Shown here piece by piece: positions 26,302 to 34,697 of a DNA stretch of 64,000 bases (position 1 is its first letter; each line of letters begins with the position of its first letter). This DNA comes from Ekhidna sp051379705 (GTDB lineage Bacteria; Bacteroidota; Bacteroidia; Cytophagales; Cyclobacteriaceae). The notes beneath the pieces were generated by a model that was not told the DNA's origin, did not search any database, and was given only the letters and a program-made list of their open reading frames with translations. Location of the stretch: contig NZ_CP179868.1 of NCBI RefSeq assembly GCF_051379705.1, positions 1,612,001-1,676,000 of the forward strand, written 5' to 3'. The position numbers and the translations under genes are program-made.

Positions 26302-27363
26302 TTATTCAAATTCTATAAAGATCGCTTCAATTTCTTCAAAAACAGGAGCTAATATATCTTCCAGATTTTCCTTAGTACCATCTGAATATTGTACGTAAGG
26401 AATGTAATCCTGAAAACCATCACTATCCTCCTCCAAGACGAATACAATATCTCCAATTTTCAAATTGTTAGAATAAAGAGCCAGATTGATAAAATCATTT
26501 GGATCGCCCTCCAATCCGATCTCCCTTGCATCTACATTCCCTTCTATTTTTAGCCCTCTATATTGAACATTTCCTTCAATAAGGTATGGATCTTCTTTAC
26601 TTTCAGTTTCATAGGAAACATCCACGTCAATGCTTGTGATCAGATCCTCATTAATGGAAATTGATGAGAGAAGACTCGTAGATTTCGTGAAAGTATCTCT
26701 AAAGTTTAGGACGAAGCGGAATGGATCAATTAGAAGGGTTACATCAGCAACTTCAGGTGTGCCATTACCGGCCCATTTTACATCATACGAAAGCTCAACA
26801 ATGGTAGCATTATTCACTTTCAGATACCCATTTATTACCGTAGGAACTTCATACTCGTCAACAATGTCTTCCCATACTTCGGTAATGGTCTGAAAATCAA
26901 GATTAGTAATCCCAAATTCAGCATTATTAGAATTAGATTCTTCTGTTGGAAACTTGACTATGAAAAATTCTGATTCTTCTACATCGAAATCCTGAAGATC
27001 AAAATTCCATGTATAGAGCCCTTTAATTTCTTCAAAAGTTGTTGGGCTACTATTCCCCACTCGAGTAGTTGGACCCTCAACAAAATATTGATAGATCACC
27101 TTTAATCGCTCCTTAGTCCAGTTTTTCTGGCTTATCCTTCCGTTAAGCAAGGAGTATTCATTGAGCAGAACTACCACGTGAGATAGTTCACTTACACCCT
27201 CAGATTCAACCAATGATATTATATCATTGGTAAGAGATGTAGCAGAACCATCCAATAATTCTTGACCTTCCTCTGTAGTTAGATCAACAGATTGCTCGTC
27301 ATCATTCGTACATCCGGTCAAAACAAAAATTACAAGTACGGAAGCAAAAAACAACTTTTTCAT
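26302..27363 (-). CDS. Unrecognised lipoprotein
   Basis: About 353 residues from ATG 27363 (MKKLFFASVLVIFVLTGC, Cys18 lipobox); the upstream in-frame codons up to 27402 only add a basic stretch and would spoil the signal. The mature part is acidic, rich in Glu, Asp, Ser and Thr, with many beta-type segments (FILVK..., VDVSYETES) and no recognisable catalytic motif. It lies after rho on the same strand but behind rho's terminator, so it is probably separately transcribed. Confidence 0.75.
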   Translation of the reverse strand: MKKLFFASVLVIFVLTGCTNDDEQSVDLTTEEGQELLDGSATSLTNDIISLVESEGVSELSHVVVLLNEYSLLNGRISQKNWTKERLKVIYQYFVEGPTTRVGNSSPTTFEEIKGLYTWNFDLQDFDVEESEFFIVKFPTEESNSNNAEFGITNLDFQTITEVWEDIVDEYEVPTVINGYLKVNNATIVELSYDVKWAGNGTPEVADVTLLIDPFRFVLNFRDTFTKSTSLLSSISINEDLITSIDVDVSYETESKEDPYLIEGNVQYRGLKIEGNVDAREIGLEGDPNDFINLALYSNNLKIGDIVFVLEEDSDGFQDYIPYVQYSDGTKENLEDILAPVFEEIEAIFIEFE

Positions 27364-27416
27364 TCCAATTGAGATTTTAACTTTTTTAGTCTTTAGTCGC
27401 ATTATCTCAATGGCAT

Positions 27417-27448
27417 AAAAAAAAAGCCAGACCCCTAAGTCTGGCTTT
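27417..27448 (-). terminator. Terminator after rho
   Basis: On the minus strand the stem AAAGCCAGAC/GTCTGGCTTT (10 bp, 6-nt loop) is followed by a run of T. It comes 22 nt after the rho stop. Confidence 0.85.
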
Positions 27449-27469
27449 CAATAATTTGTTACGTGAATG

Positions 27470-29053
27470 TTATCCATTCATACTCACCAAAAACTCATCG
27501 TTGTTGGCGGTACCTTTCATTTTGCTCAGCAGGAACTCCATCGCTTCATTGCTATTCATGTCAGACATAAACTTGCGTAGAATCCACACACGCTTCAGCT
27601 CTTCAGGATCCATCAACAGATCTTCTCTACGTGTACCAGATGCAGGCACATCAATCGCAGGATAAACTCGCTTATTAGAAAGTTTTCTATCCAATTGAAG
27701 CTCCATGTTACCAGTACCCTTGAATTCTTCAAAAATTACTTCGTCCATTTTTGAACCAGTCTCAATCAACGCGGTAGCAATGATTGTCAATGATCCTCCA
27801 TTCTCTACATTTCTTGCTGCTCCAAAGAATCTTTTTGGTTTGTGAAGTGCATTTGCATCCACACCACCAGAAAGGATCTTACCAGAAGAAGGAACTACCG
27901 TGTTGTGCGCTCTTGCCAATCGTGTGATTGAGTCTAAAAGAATAACCACATCATGACCACATTCGACCATTCTTTTGGCCTTTTCCAACACCATATTGGA
28001 TACTTTCACGTGTTTGTCAGCTTGCTCATCAAAGGTTGAAGCAACAACTTCACCTTTTACCGATCTCGCCATATCCGTTACCTCCTCAGGACGCTCATCA
28101 ATAAGCAATACCATCAAATAACACTCAGGGTGATTCTCAGCAATTGCATTAGCGACATTCTTAAGCAAAACAGTCTTACCTGTCTTTGGTTGTGCCACAA
28201 TCATACCCCTCTGGCCTTTTCCTATTGGAGAGAATAGGTCAAGTATTCGAGTTGAATAATTGTCAGGCTTTGTGCTAAGGTTCAATTTTTCTTGTGGGAA
28301 AAGTGGAGTTAAGTATTCGAATGCAACTCGATCCCTCACTTCCTCTGTTGTCTTACCGTTTACGGTTTCTACCTTAAGAAGAGCAAAATACTTTTCTCCA
28401 TCTTTTGGTGGTCGAATTTGACCCTTTACGGTGTCTCCTGTTTTAAGACCAAAAAGTTTGATCTGTGATGGAGAAACATAAATATCATCTGGACTAGCGA
28501 GGTAATGATAATCGCTTGAACGAAGGAATCCGTAACCATCCTGCATGATTTCAAGAACGCCTTCGTTCTCAATCACACCGTCAAATTCTTTGATTTCTTC
28601 GTTATAAGCTTCTTTTTTTCTTCGCTTTTCCTGACGCTCAGCTTCACGCTCTGCACGTTGGCTGTCTCTTTCCTGACGCTCTTTGTTGTCTCCTTCTTTC
28701 TTTTCTGGCTTGTCTTCCTGCTTATTATCGTCGCTTCGTTTTTTATCAGGATGTTCTTTTTTGTCCTCTTTCTTATTTTCTGGAGACTTTTCCTTCTTTG
28801 GAGCATCTTTTTTCGCTCTCGGAGGTTTTTTGTCAGATTTCTCTTTTGGCTCTTCAGCAGGAGCAGGGGCTCCGCCGATTGCTTCATTCTTGATTTTTTT
28901 GATTTCGCCTTCAGGCATGCTCGCTTGCTGGTCCAGGATAGCATAGATAAGGTCCTGTTTTGCAAGTTTCTTGTGGTTCTTAATTCCTAGTTTCTCTGCT
29001 ATCTCCTTCAATTCGGATAGCAGCATTACACTAAGATCATCTAGTGTGTACAT
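27470..29053 (-). CDS. rho: Transcription termination factor Rho with long charged insertion
   Basis: Rho is a hexameric RNA-dependent ATPase that ends transcription. The 527 residues start with a Rho N-terminal helical domain (LSELKEIAEKLGIKNHKKL), then a low-complexity, Lys/Glu/Asp-rich segment at about residues 60-155, the OB-type RNA-binding domain (GVLEIMQDGYGFLRS), Walker A near residue 288 (QPKTGKTV), Walker B (DVVILLDSITRLARA), and the R-loop region (GGSLTIIATALIETGSKMDE). E. coli Rho is 419 residues; the extra 100 are the insertion. A disordered Rho insertion has been linked to condensate formation in Bacteroides thetaiotaomicron. Confidence 0.98.
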   Translation of the reverse strand: MYTLDDLSVMLLSELKEIAEKLGIKNHKKLAKQDLIYAILDQQASMPEGEIKKIKNEAIGGAPAPAEEPKEKSDKKPPRAKKDAPKKEKSPENKKEDKKEHPDKKRSDDNKQEDKPEKKEGDNKERQERDSQRAEREAERQEKRRKKEAYNEEIKEFDGVIENEGVLEIMQDGYGFLRSSDYHYLASPDDIYVSPSQIKLFGLKTGDTVKGQIRPPKDGEKYFALLKVETVNGKTTEEVRDRVAFEYLTPLFPQEKLNLSTKPDNYSTRILDLFSPIGKGQRGMIVAQPKTGKTVLLKNVANAIAENHPECYLMVLLIDERPEEVTDMARSVKGEVVASTFDEQADKHVKVSNMVLEKAKRMVECGHDVVILLDSITRLARAHNTVVPSSGKILSGGVDANALHKPKRFFGAARNVENGGSLTIIATALIETGSKMDEVIFEEFKGTGNMELQLDRKLSNKRVYPAIDVPASGTRREDLLMDPEELKRVWILRKFMSDMNSNEAMEFLLSKMKGTANNDEFLVSMNG

Positions 29054-29294
29054 AACTGTGTATAAAAGTGGGTTTCAATATTTTGTTAAAATGATTCCGA
29101 AGAATTCGTGGTAATCGCTTATTTGCTTTTGTTAAAGCTGAAAAACCCGGATGAGTTTTTCGTGGATTGCTTCGCAATGATAGACCATCCCCCACTATTT
29201 CACAAATAGCTACTAATATTTTACTAAATATGATTTAAGACACATTTTCATTGCAAAATCATTTTTCTTTGCGTCCTGATAAAAATTGAGATTC
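29054..29294. other. Divergent intergenic region between rho and serS
   Basis: No gene fits. It holds a 7-bp inverted repeat GAAAAAC ... GTTTTTC around 29138-29159 and a small ATTGC-TTC-GCAAT hairpin near 29166-29178, both in the presumed rho 5' leader. TTTCTTTG at 29264-29271 could be a degenerate -7 box for serS (one mismatch). rho leaders are autoregulatory in some bacteria, but nothing here proves that. Confidence 0.4.
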
Positions 29295-30578
29295 ATGTTA
29301 CAGGTTTCTACCATAGAAAAAGAGTTTGATCGATGTGTGAAAGGTCTTGAAAAAAGAGGACTGAAAGGTGCTGAAAATCTTTTAAAGGATGTACTAACAT
29401 TGGATGAACAAAGAAAGAAGATGCAAGGTGAATTGGATGAAATCCTCCATGAATCAAATAAGCTAGCTAAAGAAATAGGTCAGTTCTTCCAACAAGGGAA
29501 AAAAGACGAAGCTGAAGCTGCTAAAAACAAATCTTCTGAGCTAAAGCAAAAAAGTAAATCACTTGGTGAGGAGCTTGGAAACGTTGAGGTTTCACTTTCA
29601 AGGCACCTTTACAACATTCCCAACATTCCTCACGATTCTGTTCCTCCAGGCAAAACTGATGAAGACAATGAAATCATTAAAGTTGCGGATGGTAACATCC
29701 CCAATCTTGGAGATAATAAAAAACCACATTGGGACCTGATAGAAGAGTATGATATTGTAGATTTCGAAACTGGTAATAAGGTTACCGGAGCTGGCTTTCC
29801 ATTTTACAAAAAACAAGGAGCCAGACTAGTACGAGGAATGATCAACTACTTCCTTGACAAAGCTACCGAAGCAGGGTATGAAGAAGTGCAACCTCCTGTG
29901 GTGATTAATGAGGCCTCCGGACTTGGCACAGGTCAATTACCTGATAAGGAAGGACAGATGTACCATTTGGAAGCAAACAATCTATATCTAATTCCTACTG
30001 CGGAAGTTCCAATTACCAATATGTACCGAGATGTAATCCTTAAAGAAGATCAACTCCCGATAAAGCATTCAGGCCACACACCTTGTTTTAGAAGAGAGGC
30101 AGGATCTTGGGGTTCTCATGTGCGAGGCTTAAACAGATTACATCAATTTGATAAGGTGGAGATTGTGCAGGTAGTCGAACCATCAAAATCATATGAAGTT
30201 TTGGATCAAATGGTGGCACATGTGGAAGAATTGATAAAATCACTTGGCCTGCCATACCGGATTCTAAGACTCTGTGCCGGCGACCTGGGATTTACTTCTG
30301 TGATTACGTATGACTTTGAGGTTTATTCAGCAGCACAGGAAAAATGGCTGGAAGTAAGCTCGGTTTCCAACTTTGAAACATTTCAGGCTAACAGGCTAAA
30401 ACTTAGAATCAAGAATAGCGAAGGCAAAAAAGAACTAGCCCACACATTGAATGGTAGTGCGTTGGCATTACCAAGGATTATAGCAGCAGTGCTTGAAAAC
30501 AATCAAGCTGGAGATCACATTAAAATGCCTGAGATTCTGCATCCATACCTTGGATTTAAGGAGATTCGAAAGAGCTAA
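29295..30578 (+). CDS. serS: Serine-tRNA ligase
   Basis: This class II synthetase charges tRNA-Ser (and tRNA-Sec where present). About 427 residues, starting at ATG 29295, which gives the family N-terminus MLQVS; an in-frame TTG at 29286 is less likely. The N-terminal coiled-coil arm spans about residues 25-110 (rich in Lys and Glu). Class II motif 2 is FRREAGSWGSHVRGLNRLHQF and motif 3 is NGSALALPRIIAA. The 240-bp gap between it and divergent rho has no gene. Confidence 0.97.
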   Translation: MLQVSTIEKEFDRCVKGLEKRGLKGAENLLKDVLTLDEQRKKMQGELDEILHESNKLAKEIGQFFQQGKKDEAEAAKNKSSELKQKSKSLGEELGNVEVSLSRHLYNIPNIPHDSVPPGKTDEDNEIIKVADGNIPNLGDNKKPHWDLIEEYDIVDFETGNKVTGAGFPFYKKQGARLVRGMINYFLDKATEAGYEEVQPPVVINEASGLGTGQLPDKEGQMYHLEANNLYLIPTAEVPITNMYRDVILKEDQLPIKHSGHTPCFRREAGSWGSHVRGLNRLHQFDKVEIVQVVEPSKSYEVLDQMVAHVEELIKSLGLPYRILRLCAGDLGFTSVITYDFEVYSAAQEKWLEVSSVSNFETFQANRLKLRIKNSEGKKELAHTLNGSALALPRIIAAVLENNQAGDHIKMPEILHPYLGFKEIRKS

Positions 30579-30599
30579 AGACCTCTAATGTAAAGTTTT

Positions 30600-30654
30600 T
30601 AGCTATTTCCTTATTCGATGGTTATCTTCATCGTCCACAAAAATTGAATAGCTA
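30600..30654 (+). repeat. Long-range inverted repeat over the start of the prolyl oligopeptidase gene
   Basis: TAGCTATT (30600-30607) pairs with AATAGCTA (30647-30654), whose last A is the first base of the start codon. An inner CGATG/CATCG stem (30616-30620/30629-30633) lies between. The structure could hide the start region in the mRNA; this is inference. Confidence 0.4.
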
Positions 30655-32789
30655 TGAAAAAACTGACCTTTCTGCTAGCCATACCGCTTCTTTGGGCTTG
30701 TCAGCCACAAGAACGTGCAGAAAACCTAAATTATCCTGATACAAAAAAAGTTGATACCGTTGATGTGTATTTCGGTAAAGAAGTGCCAGACCCTTATCGC
30801 TGGCTTGAGGATGACACCTCCGATGAAACTGCAGAATGGGTGCAGTCTCAAAATCAGGTTACGAATTCCTACTTAAGTAATATAGACTTCAGAGATGAAG
30901 TGAAAGGACGCTTGACGGCTCTTGAGGATTATGAAAAAGTAAGTGCGCCTTTTAAACGAGGAGATTACTATTATTTCTACAAAAATGATGGGCTTCAAAA
31001 TCAGTCGATTCTATATCGAGCACAAAACTTTGATGAAGAACCTCAAGTATTCCTTGACCCAAATTCGTTTTCGGATGATGGAACCACAGCACTTGGAGGA
31101 TTAAGTTTTTCAGATGACTATAAGTATACAGCTTACAATATCTCTGAAGGAGGATCAGACTGGAGAACTGCCTTCATTATGGATACCGAGAGTAAGGAAC
31201 TACTTGATGATGAAATTAAGTGGATCAAATTTTCAGGCATGAGCTGGTACAAAGATGGTTTTTACTATCAACGCTTTGATGAACCTAAAGAAGGTGATGA
31301 ATTATCAGCAGCAAATCAATTTGGAAAAGTTTACTACCACAAAGTAGGCACAGATCAATCTGAAGACGAATTAGTTTATTCCAATCCTGACAATCCAGAA
31401 AATAGATTTGGAGCTGGCGTTAGCGAAGATGAGCGATTCTTATTTATTTATTCCTATACAGGAACCAGCGGAAATGAATTGTATGTAAAAGATCTTTCTA
31501 ACCCAGGTAGTGATTTCAATCCCATCGTAACCGGCTTTGATAATGATCACTACATCGTTGATAACGATGGTGATGATTTAATAATCCATACCAATTTGAA
31601 TGCACCCAACAATCGGATTGTGCGTGTGGACTACAAAAATCCATCTCCTGATAATTGGGTAGATATGATTTCGGAAACTGAAAATGTGATGAACGCCGGG
31701 ACAGCCGGCGGAAACATCTTCACATCTTATTTAATTGATGCGAAGACGGCTATCAAACAATATGATTACAAAGGCAAACTAATCCGAGACGTGGAACTAC
31801 CTGGTATCGGCACAGCAGGTGGCTTTGGAGGTGCTTCAGATGCTCAGGAGTTTTTCTACACATTTACTTCATTCACTGTGCCAGCCTCTGTATATAAGTA
31901 TGACATTGCTTCTGGAGAATCAGTACTTCACAGAAGACCAGAGCTTGATTTCAATCCAGATGAGTATGAGACCAAGCAGATTTTCTACACTAGTAAGGAT
32001 GGTACGAAAGTTCCAATGTTCATCGTACACAAAAAAGGAATAGAATTAAATGGTAAGAATCCAACATGGCTCTACTCCTACGGCGGATTCAACATCAGTT
32101 TAAGGCCATCTTTCAGTACCTCACGACTTGTGTGGTTAGAAAACGGTGGTGTGTTTGCCATGCCAAATATTCGAGGTGGTGGTGAGTATGGCGAGGAGTG
32201 GCATAAAGCCGGAACCAAACTGCAAAAGATCAATGTATTTGAAGACTTTATAGCTGCTGGCGAATACCTAATAAATGAAGGTTATACCTCATCTGATTAC
32301 CTCGCTCTACAAGGCGGATCAAATGGAGGCCTCCTGGTTGGAGCTACAATTAACATGCGACCTGATCTGGCCAAAGTTGCATTCCCAATGGTCGGTGTGA
32401 TGGACATGTTGAGATATCAAAATTTCACCATAGGAAGAGCCTGGTCCGCAGATTATGGCACTTCAGAAGATTCTGAGGAGATGTTTAATTACCTTTATTC
32501 GTATTCTCCTGTACACAATATTGATCCGAATGCTAACTATCCGGCTGTAATGGTTACCACAGCAGATCATGATGATCGAGTGGTACCAGCGCATTCATTT
32601 AAATATGCTGCGACATTGCAGGAAATGAACAAAAATAACCCAAATCCATTATTGATCAGAATAGAAACTAAAGCTGGTCACGGTGCAGGAATGTCTACAG
32701 AAAAGCGTATCGAATTGAGCGCAGATATGTACTCGTATGCATGGTATAACATGGGCGTTATCCCTGAGCTAGCTAAGAAAAAAATGTAA
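30654..32789 (+). CDS. S9A prolyl oligopeptidase (lipoprotein)
   Basis: The 711-residue serine peptidase cuts short peptides after proline. A lipoprotein signal with lipobox WAC (Cys16) precedes DVYFGKEVPDPYRWLEDD, the typical start of the S9A family. A seven-bladed propeller fills the middle. The catalytic triad is visible: S556 in GGSNGGLL, D641 in DHDDRVV and H676 in GHGAG. Numbering is almost the same as in the mammalian enzyme. Being lipid-anchored, it probably acts in the periplasm or at the surface. A terminator follows at once. Confidence 0.96.
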   Translation: MKKLTFLLAIPLLWACQPQERAENLNYPDTKKVDTVDVYFGKEVPDPYRWLEDDTSDETAEWVQSQNQVTNSYLSNIDFRDEVKGRLTALEDYEKVSAPFKRGDYYYFYKNDGLQNQSILYRAQNFDEEPQVFLDPNSFSDDGTTALGGLSFSDDYKYTAYNISEGGSDWRTAFIMDTESKELLDDEIKWIKFSGMSWYKDGFYYQRFDEPKEGDELSAANQFGKVYYHKVGTDQSEDELVYSNPDNPENRFGAGVSEDERFLFIYSYTGTSGNELYVKDLSNPGSDFNPIVTGFDNDHYIVDNDGDDLIIHTNLNAPNNRIVRVDYKNPSPDNWVDMISETENVMNAGTAGGNIFTSYLIDAKTAIKQYDYKGKLIRDVELPGIGTAGGFGGASDAQEFFYTFTSFTVPASVYKYDIASGESVLHRRPELDFNPDEYETKQIFYTSKDGTKVPMFIVHKKGIELNGKNPTWLYSYGGFNISLRPSFSTSRLVWLENGGVFAMPNIRGGGEYGEEWHKAGTKLQKINVFEDFIAAGEYLINEGYTSSDYLALQGGSNGGLLVGATINMRPDLAKVAFPMVGVMDMLRYQNFTIGRAWSADYGTSEDSEEMFNYLYSYSPVHNIDPNANYPAVMVTTADHDDRVVPAHSFKYAATLQEMNKNNPNPLLIRIETKAGHGAGMSTEKRIELSADMYSYAWYNMGVIPELAKKKM

Positions 32790-32807
32790 CTTTAATCAAT
32801 GACAAAT

Positions 32808-32840
32808 AACCCTCCTTCGGTAACGGGGGAGGGTTTTTTA
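32808..32840 (+). terminator. Terminator after the prolyl oligopeptidase gene
   Basis: AACCCTCC, a short loop with TTCGGTAACGG, then GGAGGGTTTTTT. It lies 18 nt after the stop and just before the GNAT start, which shows that the longer upstream start for the GNAT gene (32799) is not used. Confidence 0.85.
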
Positions 32841-32852
32841 TTTAGAATACAC

Positions 32853-33299
32853 ATGGCAAAGATTAGAAAAGGAGAAAAGAATGATCTCCCTGCTGTTCTC
32901 GATTTAATCAAAGAACTGGCTGAATATGAAAAGGCACTTGATCAGGTTGCAAATACAGTCTCCAGAATGGAAGAAGATGGATTCGGTAACCATCCGGTTT
33001 TTGGCTTTCTTGTAGCAGAAGAGCACGGAAACATTATAGGAACATCTATTTACTATTACAGATACTCCACATGGAAAGGTAAGCGTCTTTATCTAGAGGA
33101 TCTTGTGGTAACAGAATCTAAAAGAGGGTCCGGTGCAGGAAAATTATTATTTGATGCTACGCTTGAGATTGCAAGAGAAAACAAGTGTTCGGGCATGATG
33201 TGGCAGGTGCTCGATTGGAATGAGCCAGCCATCAATTTCTACAAAAAATATAACACCAGCTTTGAAGACAATTGGATCAATTGCAACATTGACTTTTAG
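32853..33299 (+). CDS. GNAT-family acetyltransferase (diamine/spermidine acetyltransferase-like)
   Basis: About 148 residues. The N-terminus IRKGEKNDLPAVLDLIKELAEYEKA and the motif LYLEDLVVTESKRGSGAGKLL (acetyl-CoA-binding R-G-x-G-x-G/A type) resemble the SSAT/diamine N-acetyltransferase branch, as does MMWQVLDWNEPAINFYKKY. It transfers an acetyl group from acetyl-CoA to an amine; the substrate is inferred from this resemblance. I chose ATG 32853 because the longer frame runs through a terminator. Confidence 0.88.
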   Translation: MAKIRKGEKNDLPAVLDLIKELAEYEKALDQVANTVSRMEEDGFGNHPVFGFLVAEEHGNIIGTSIYYYRYSTWKGKRLYLEDLVVTESKRGSGAGKLLFDATLEIARENKCSGMMWQVLDWNEPAINFYKKYNTSFEDNWINCNIDF

Positions 33300-33601
33300 A
33301 CCTCCTCCAATACGGTTCGGAATGCTGCCATTTTAGTTCCATATCGAATGATGGACTTTTTCTGAATTTTTGGAGCTACTGTATTCAGATAAGTCTCCAA
33401 ATGACCAAGAGTTTCAGCGACATATTGAATTGCATAAGTAGACCCAGTATCATCTTGACCCTCGGAGAGCATCCTCATCATTCGATAATCAGTAAAGAAA
33501 CCTGTGTCCATAACTTCAGGAATGTGAGTCTCTTTCATCCACCCGATCCATTCTTGCTCTACATCGTCGTCTATATTGACAGTAACATTATATAAAATCA
33601 T
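33296..33601 (-). CDS. DUF4286 family protein
   Basis: The 101-residue protein has the compact layout of DUF4286: ILYNVTVNIDDDVEQEWIGWMKETHIPEVMDTG at the start and a YVAETLGHLETYL middle segment. It resembles a dimeric alpha-beta barrel fold. No function is known. It overlaps the convergent GNAT gene by 4 bp. Confidence 0.85.
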   Translation of the reverse strand: MILYNVTVNIDDDVEQEWIGWMKETHIPEVMDTGFFTDYRMMRMLSEGQDDTGSTYAIQYVAETLGHLETYLNTVAPKIQKKSIIRYGTKMAAFRTVLEEV

Positions 33602-33685
33602 TCGTCCTTTATTAGGTTTGGCAAATTAAGGAAACGAAAAATTAACCTCGCGGGGTTCAAACAATTAATTTAATAGGTTGTTAAT

Positions 33686-34582
33686 ATGGGGATGAGCGTA
33701 TATTCCATAAAAGATCTTGAGCACCTGTCAGGTATAAAAGCCCATACGATACGTATATGGGAACAGCGCTATGACCTTTTTTCACCGCAGCGTACAGCCA
33801 CAAATATTCGTTTCTACAATAATGATGATTTAAAGCTTATCCTCAACATTGCCACTTTAAAGGACCATGGGTATAAGATCAGCAAAATTGTGGCAATGCC
33901 GAAAGATTTGATTTCGGAAGAAGTTCAAAAAATTAGTTTCGAAGACCGATCACATCAAGATCAAATAAGTGCGTTAACGCTGGCAATGATTGATCTGGAT
34001 GAAAATGCATTCACCATTATTTTGGATGAATGTGCCAGCTTGCTAGGTTTTGAAAAAGCAATGATGGATATCGTTTATCCATTCATGCGCAAAATTGGAA
34101 TATTATGGATGACCAATTCCATCAATCCAGCGCAAGAGCACTTTATATCTCATCTGGTCAGACAAAAAATGATTGTAGCAACTGATCAGGCAGGATCAAA
34201 TGAGAGTGGGCCATTATTTCTTTTGTTCTTACCAGAAGGCGAACTTCATGAGCTTGGACTACTCTTTGCCAATTATCTCCTAAGATCAAAAGGAGCAAAA
34301 ACCATCTTTTTTGGTCAAACTGTACCACTCGATGCCTTGGAAGAAGTATATCACAAGCTGAATCCTCAGTATATGTTGACCGCACTGACAACTGCACCGG
34401 AGGCAAAAGAAGTTCAGAAGTTTATTAAAAGGCTCGGAAGCAAATTCAAAAGCTGCCAGGTTTATGTCACTGGGAGTCGGGTTGTAGGTCAGGATCTAGA
34501 ATTTCCGGCTAATGTCGGATTACTAAATCAATTCGAGGACCTAATTCACCTCACTCAAAAAATCTCTTCAAAAGTATCATAG
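33686..34582 (+). CDS. MerR-family B12-binding light-responsive regulator, CarH/LitR-like
   Basis: Residues 4-70 form a MerR DNA-binding domain (SIKDLEHLSGIKAHTIRIWE, then RYDLFSP). The rest matches the B12 photoreceptor layout: a helical bundle with the W-x9-EH signature (W141, E151, H152) and a B12-binding Rossmann domain with ExHxxG (E186, H188, G191), where His is the lower cobalt ligand. In CarH, adenosylcobalamin-bound tetramers repress carotenoid genes in the dark and light breaks the tetramer. The gene lies 115 bp upstream of an ECF sigma - crtI - crtB - crtZ operon whose promoter is covered by twin inverted repeats. All ligand residues are present, so B12 use is likely. Confidence 0.85.
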   Translation: MGMSVYSIKDLEHLSGIKAHTIRIWEQRYDLFSPQRTATNIRFYNNDDLKLILNIATLKDHGYKISKIVAMPKDLISEEVQKISFEDRSHQDQISALTLAMIDLDENAFTIILDECASLLGFEKAMMDIVYPFMRKIGILWMTNSINPAQEHFISHLVRQKMIVATDQAGSNESGPLFLLFLPEGELHELGLLFANYLLRSKGAKTIFFGQTVPLDALEEVYHKLNPQYMLTALTTAPEAKEVQKFIKRLGSKFKSCQVYVTGSRVVGQDLEFPANVGLLNQFEDLIHLTQKISSKVS

Positions 34583-34616
34583 GATCTTAATAAAGAGGTT
34601 TTTAAAAATTAATTTC

Positions 34617-34654
34617 ATTTTGTTTAATCTTTATGTTGGTTTATTAAACAAAAT
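34617..34654. promoter_or_regulatory. Operator 1: 12-bp perfect inverted repeat upstream of the carotenoid operon
   Basis: ATTTTGTTTAAT (34617-34628), 14-nt spacer, ATTAAACAAAAT (34643-34654). The perfect 12-bp arms cover the predicted -33 TTG of the operon promoter. It is the best candidate for binding by the adjacent CarH-like protein. Confidence 0.65.
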
Positions 34655-34667
34655 ATTTATATCTTCG
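34636..34667 (+). promoter_or_regulatory. Predicted promoter of the sigma/carotenoid operon
   Basis: TTG (34636-34638), 21-nt spacer, TATCTTCG (34660-34667; one mismatch to TAnnTTTG). The start point would fall near 34672, giving a 5' leader of roughly 25 nt. It overlaps operator 1 and the left arm of operator 2. Confidence 0.5.
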
Positions 34668-34694
34668 TTTAACATTTTACACTAAACGTTAAAC
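34667..34694. promoter_or_regulatory. Operator 2: inverted repeat between the -7 box and the start codon
   Basis: GTTTAAC (34667-34673), 14-nt spacer, GTTAAAC (34688-34694), followed by AAAATG that includes the start codon. Half-sites and spacer length match operator 1, centre to centre 45 bp. The second arm TTAAACAAAAT is the same 11-mer found in operator 1. Confidence 0.6.
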
Positions 34695-34697
34695 AAA

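Noticed and set aside
28658..28990. Long plus-strand ORFs rich in Phe, Leu and Ser
   Set aside because: They are the antisense of the Lys/Glu-rich insertion in rho, which naturally gives long open frames.
29286..29294. TTG start for serS
   Set aside because: ATG at 29295 gives the usual SerS N-terminus; the three extra codons add nothing.
32799..32852. Upstream start for the GNAT gene
   Set aside because: These codons lie in the prolyl oligopeptidase terminator, so a start there is implausible.
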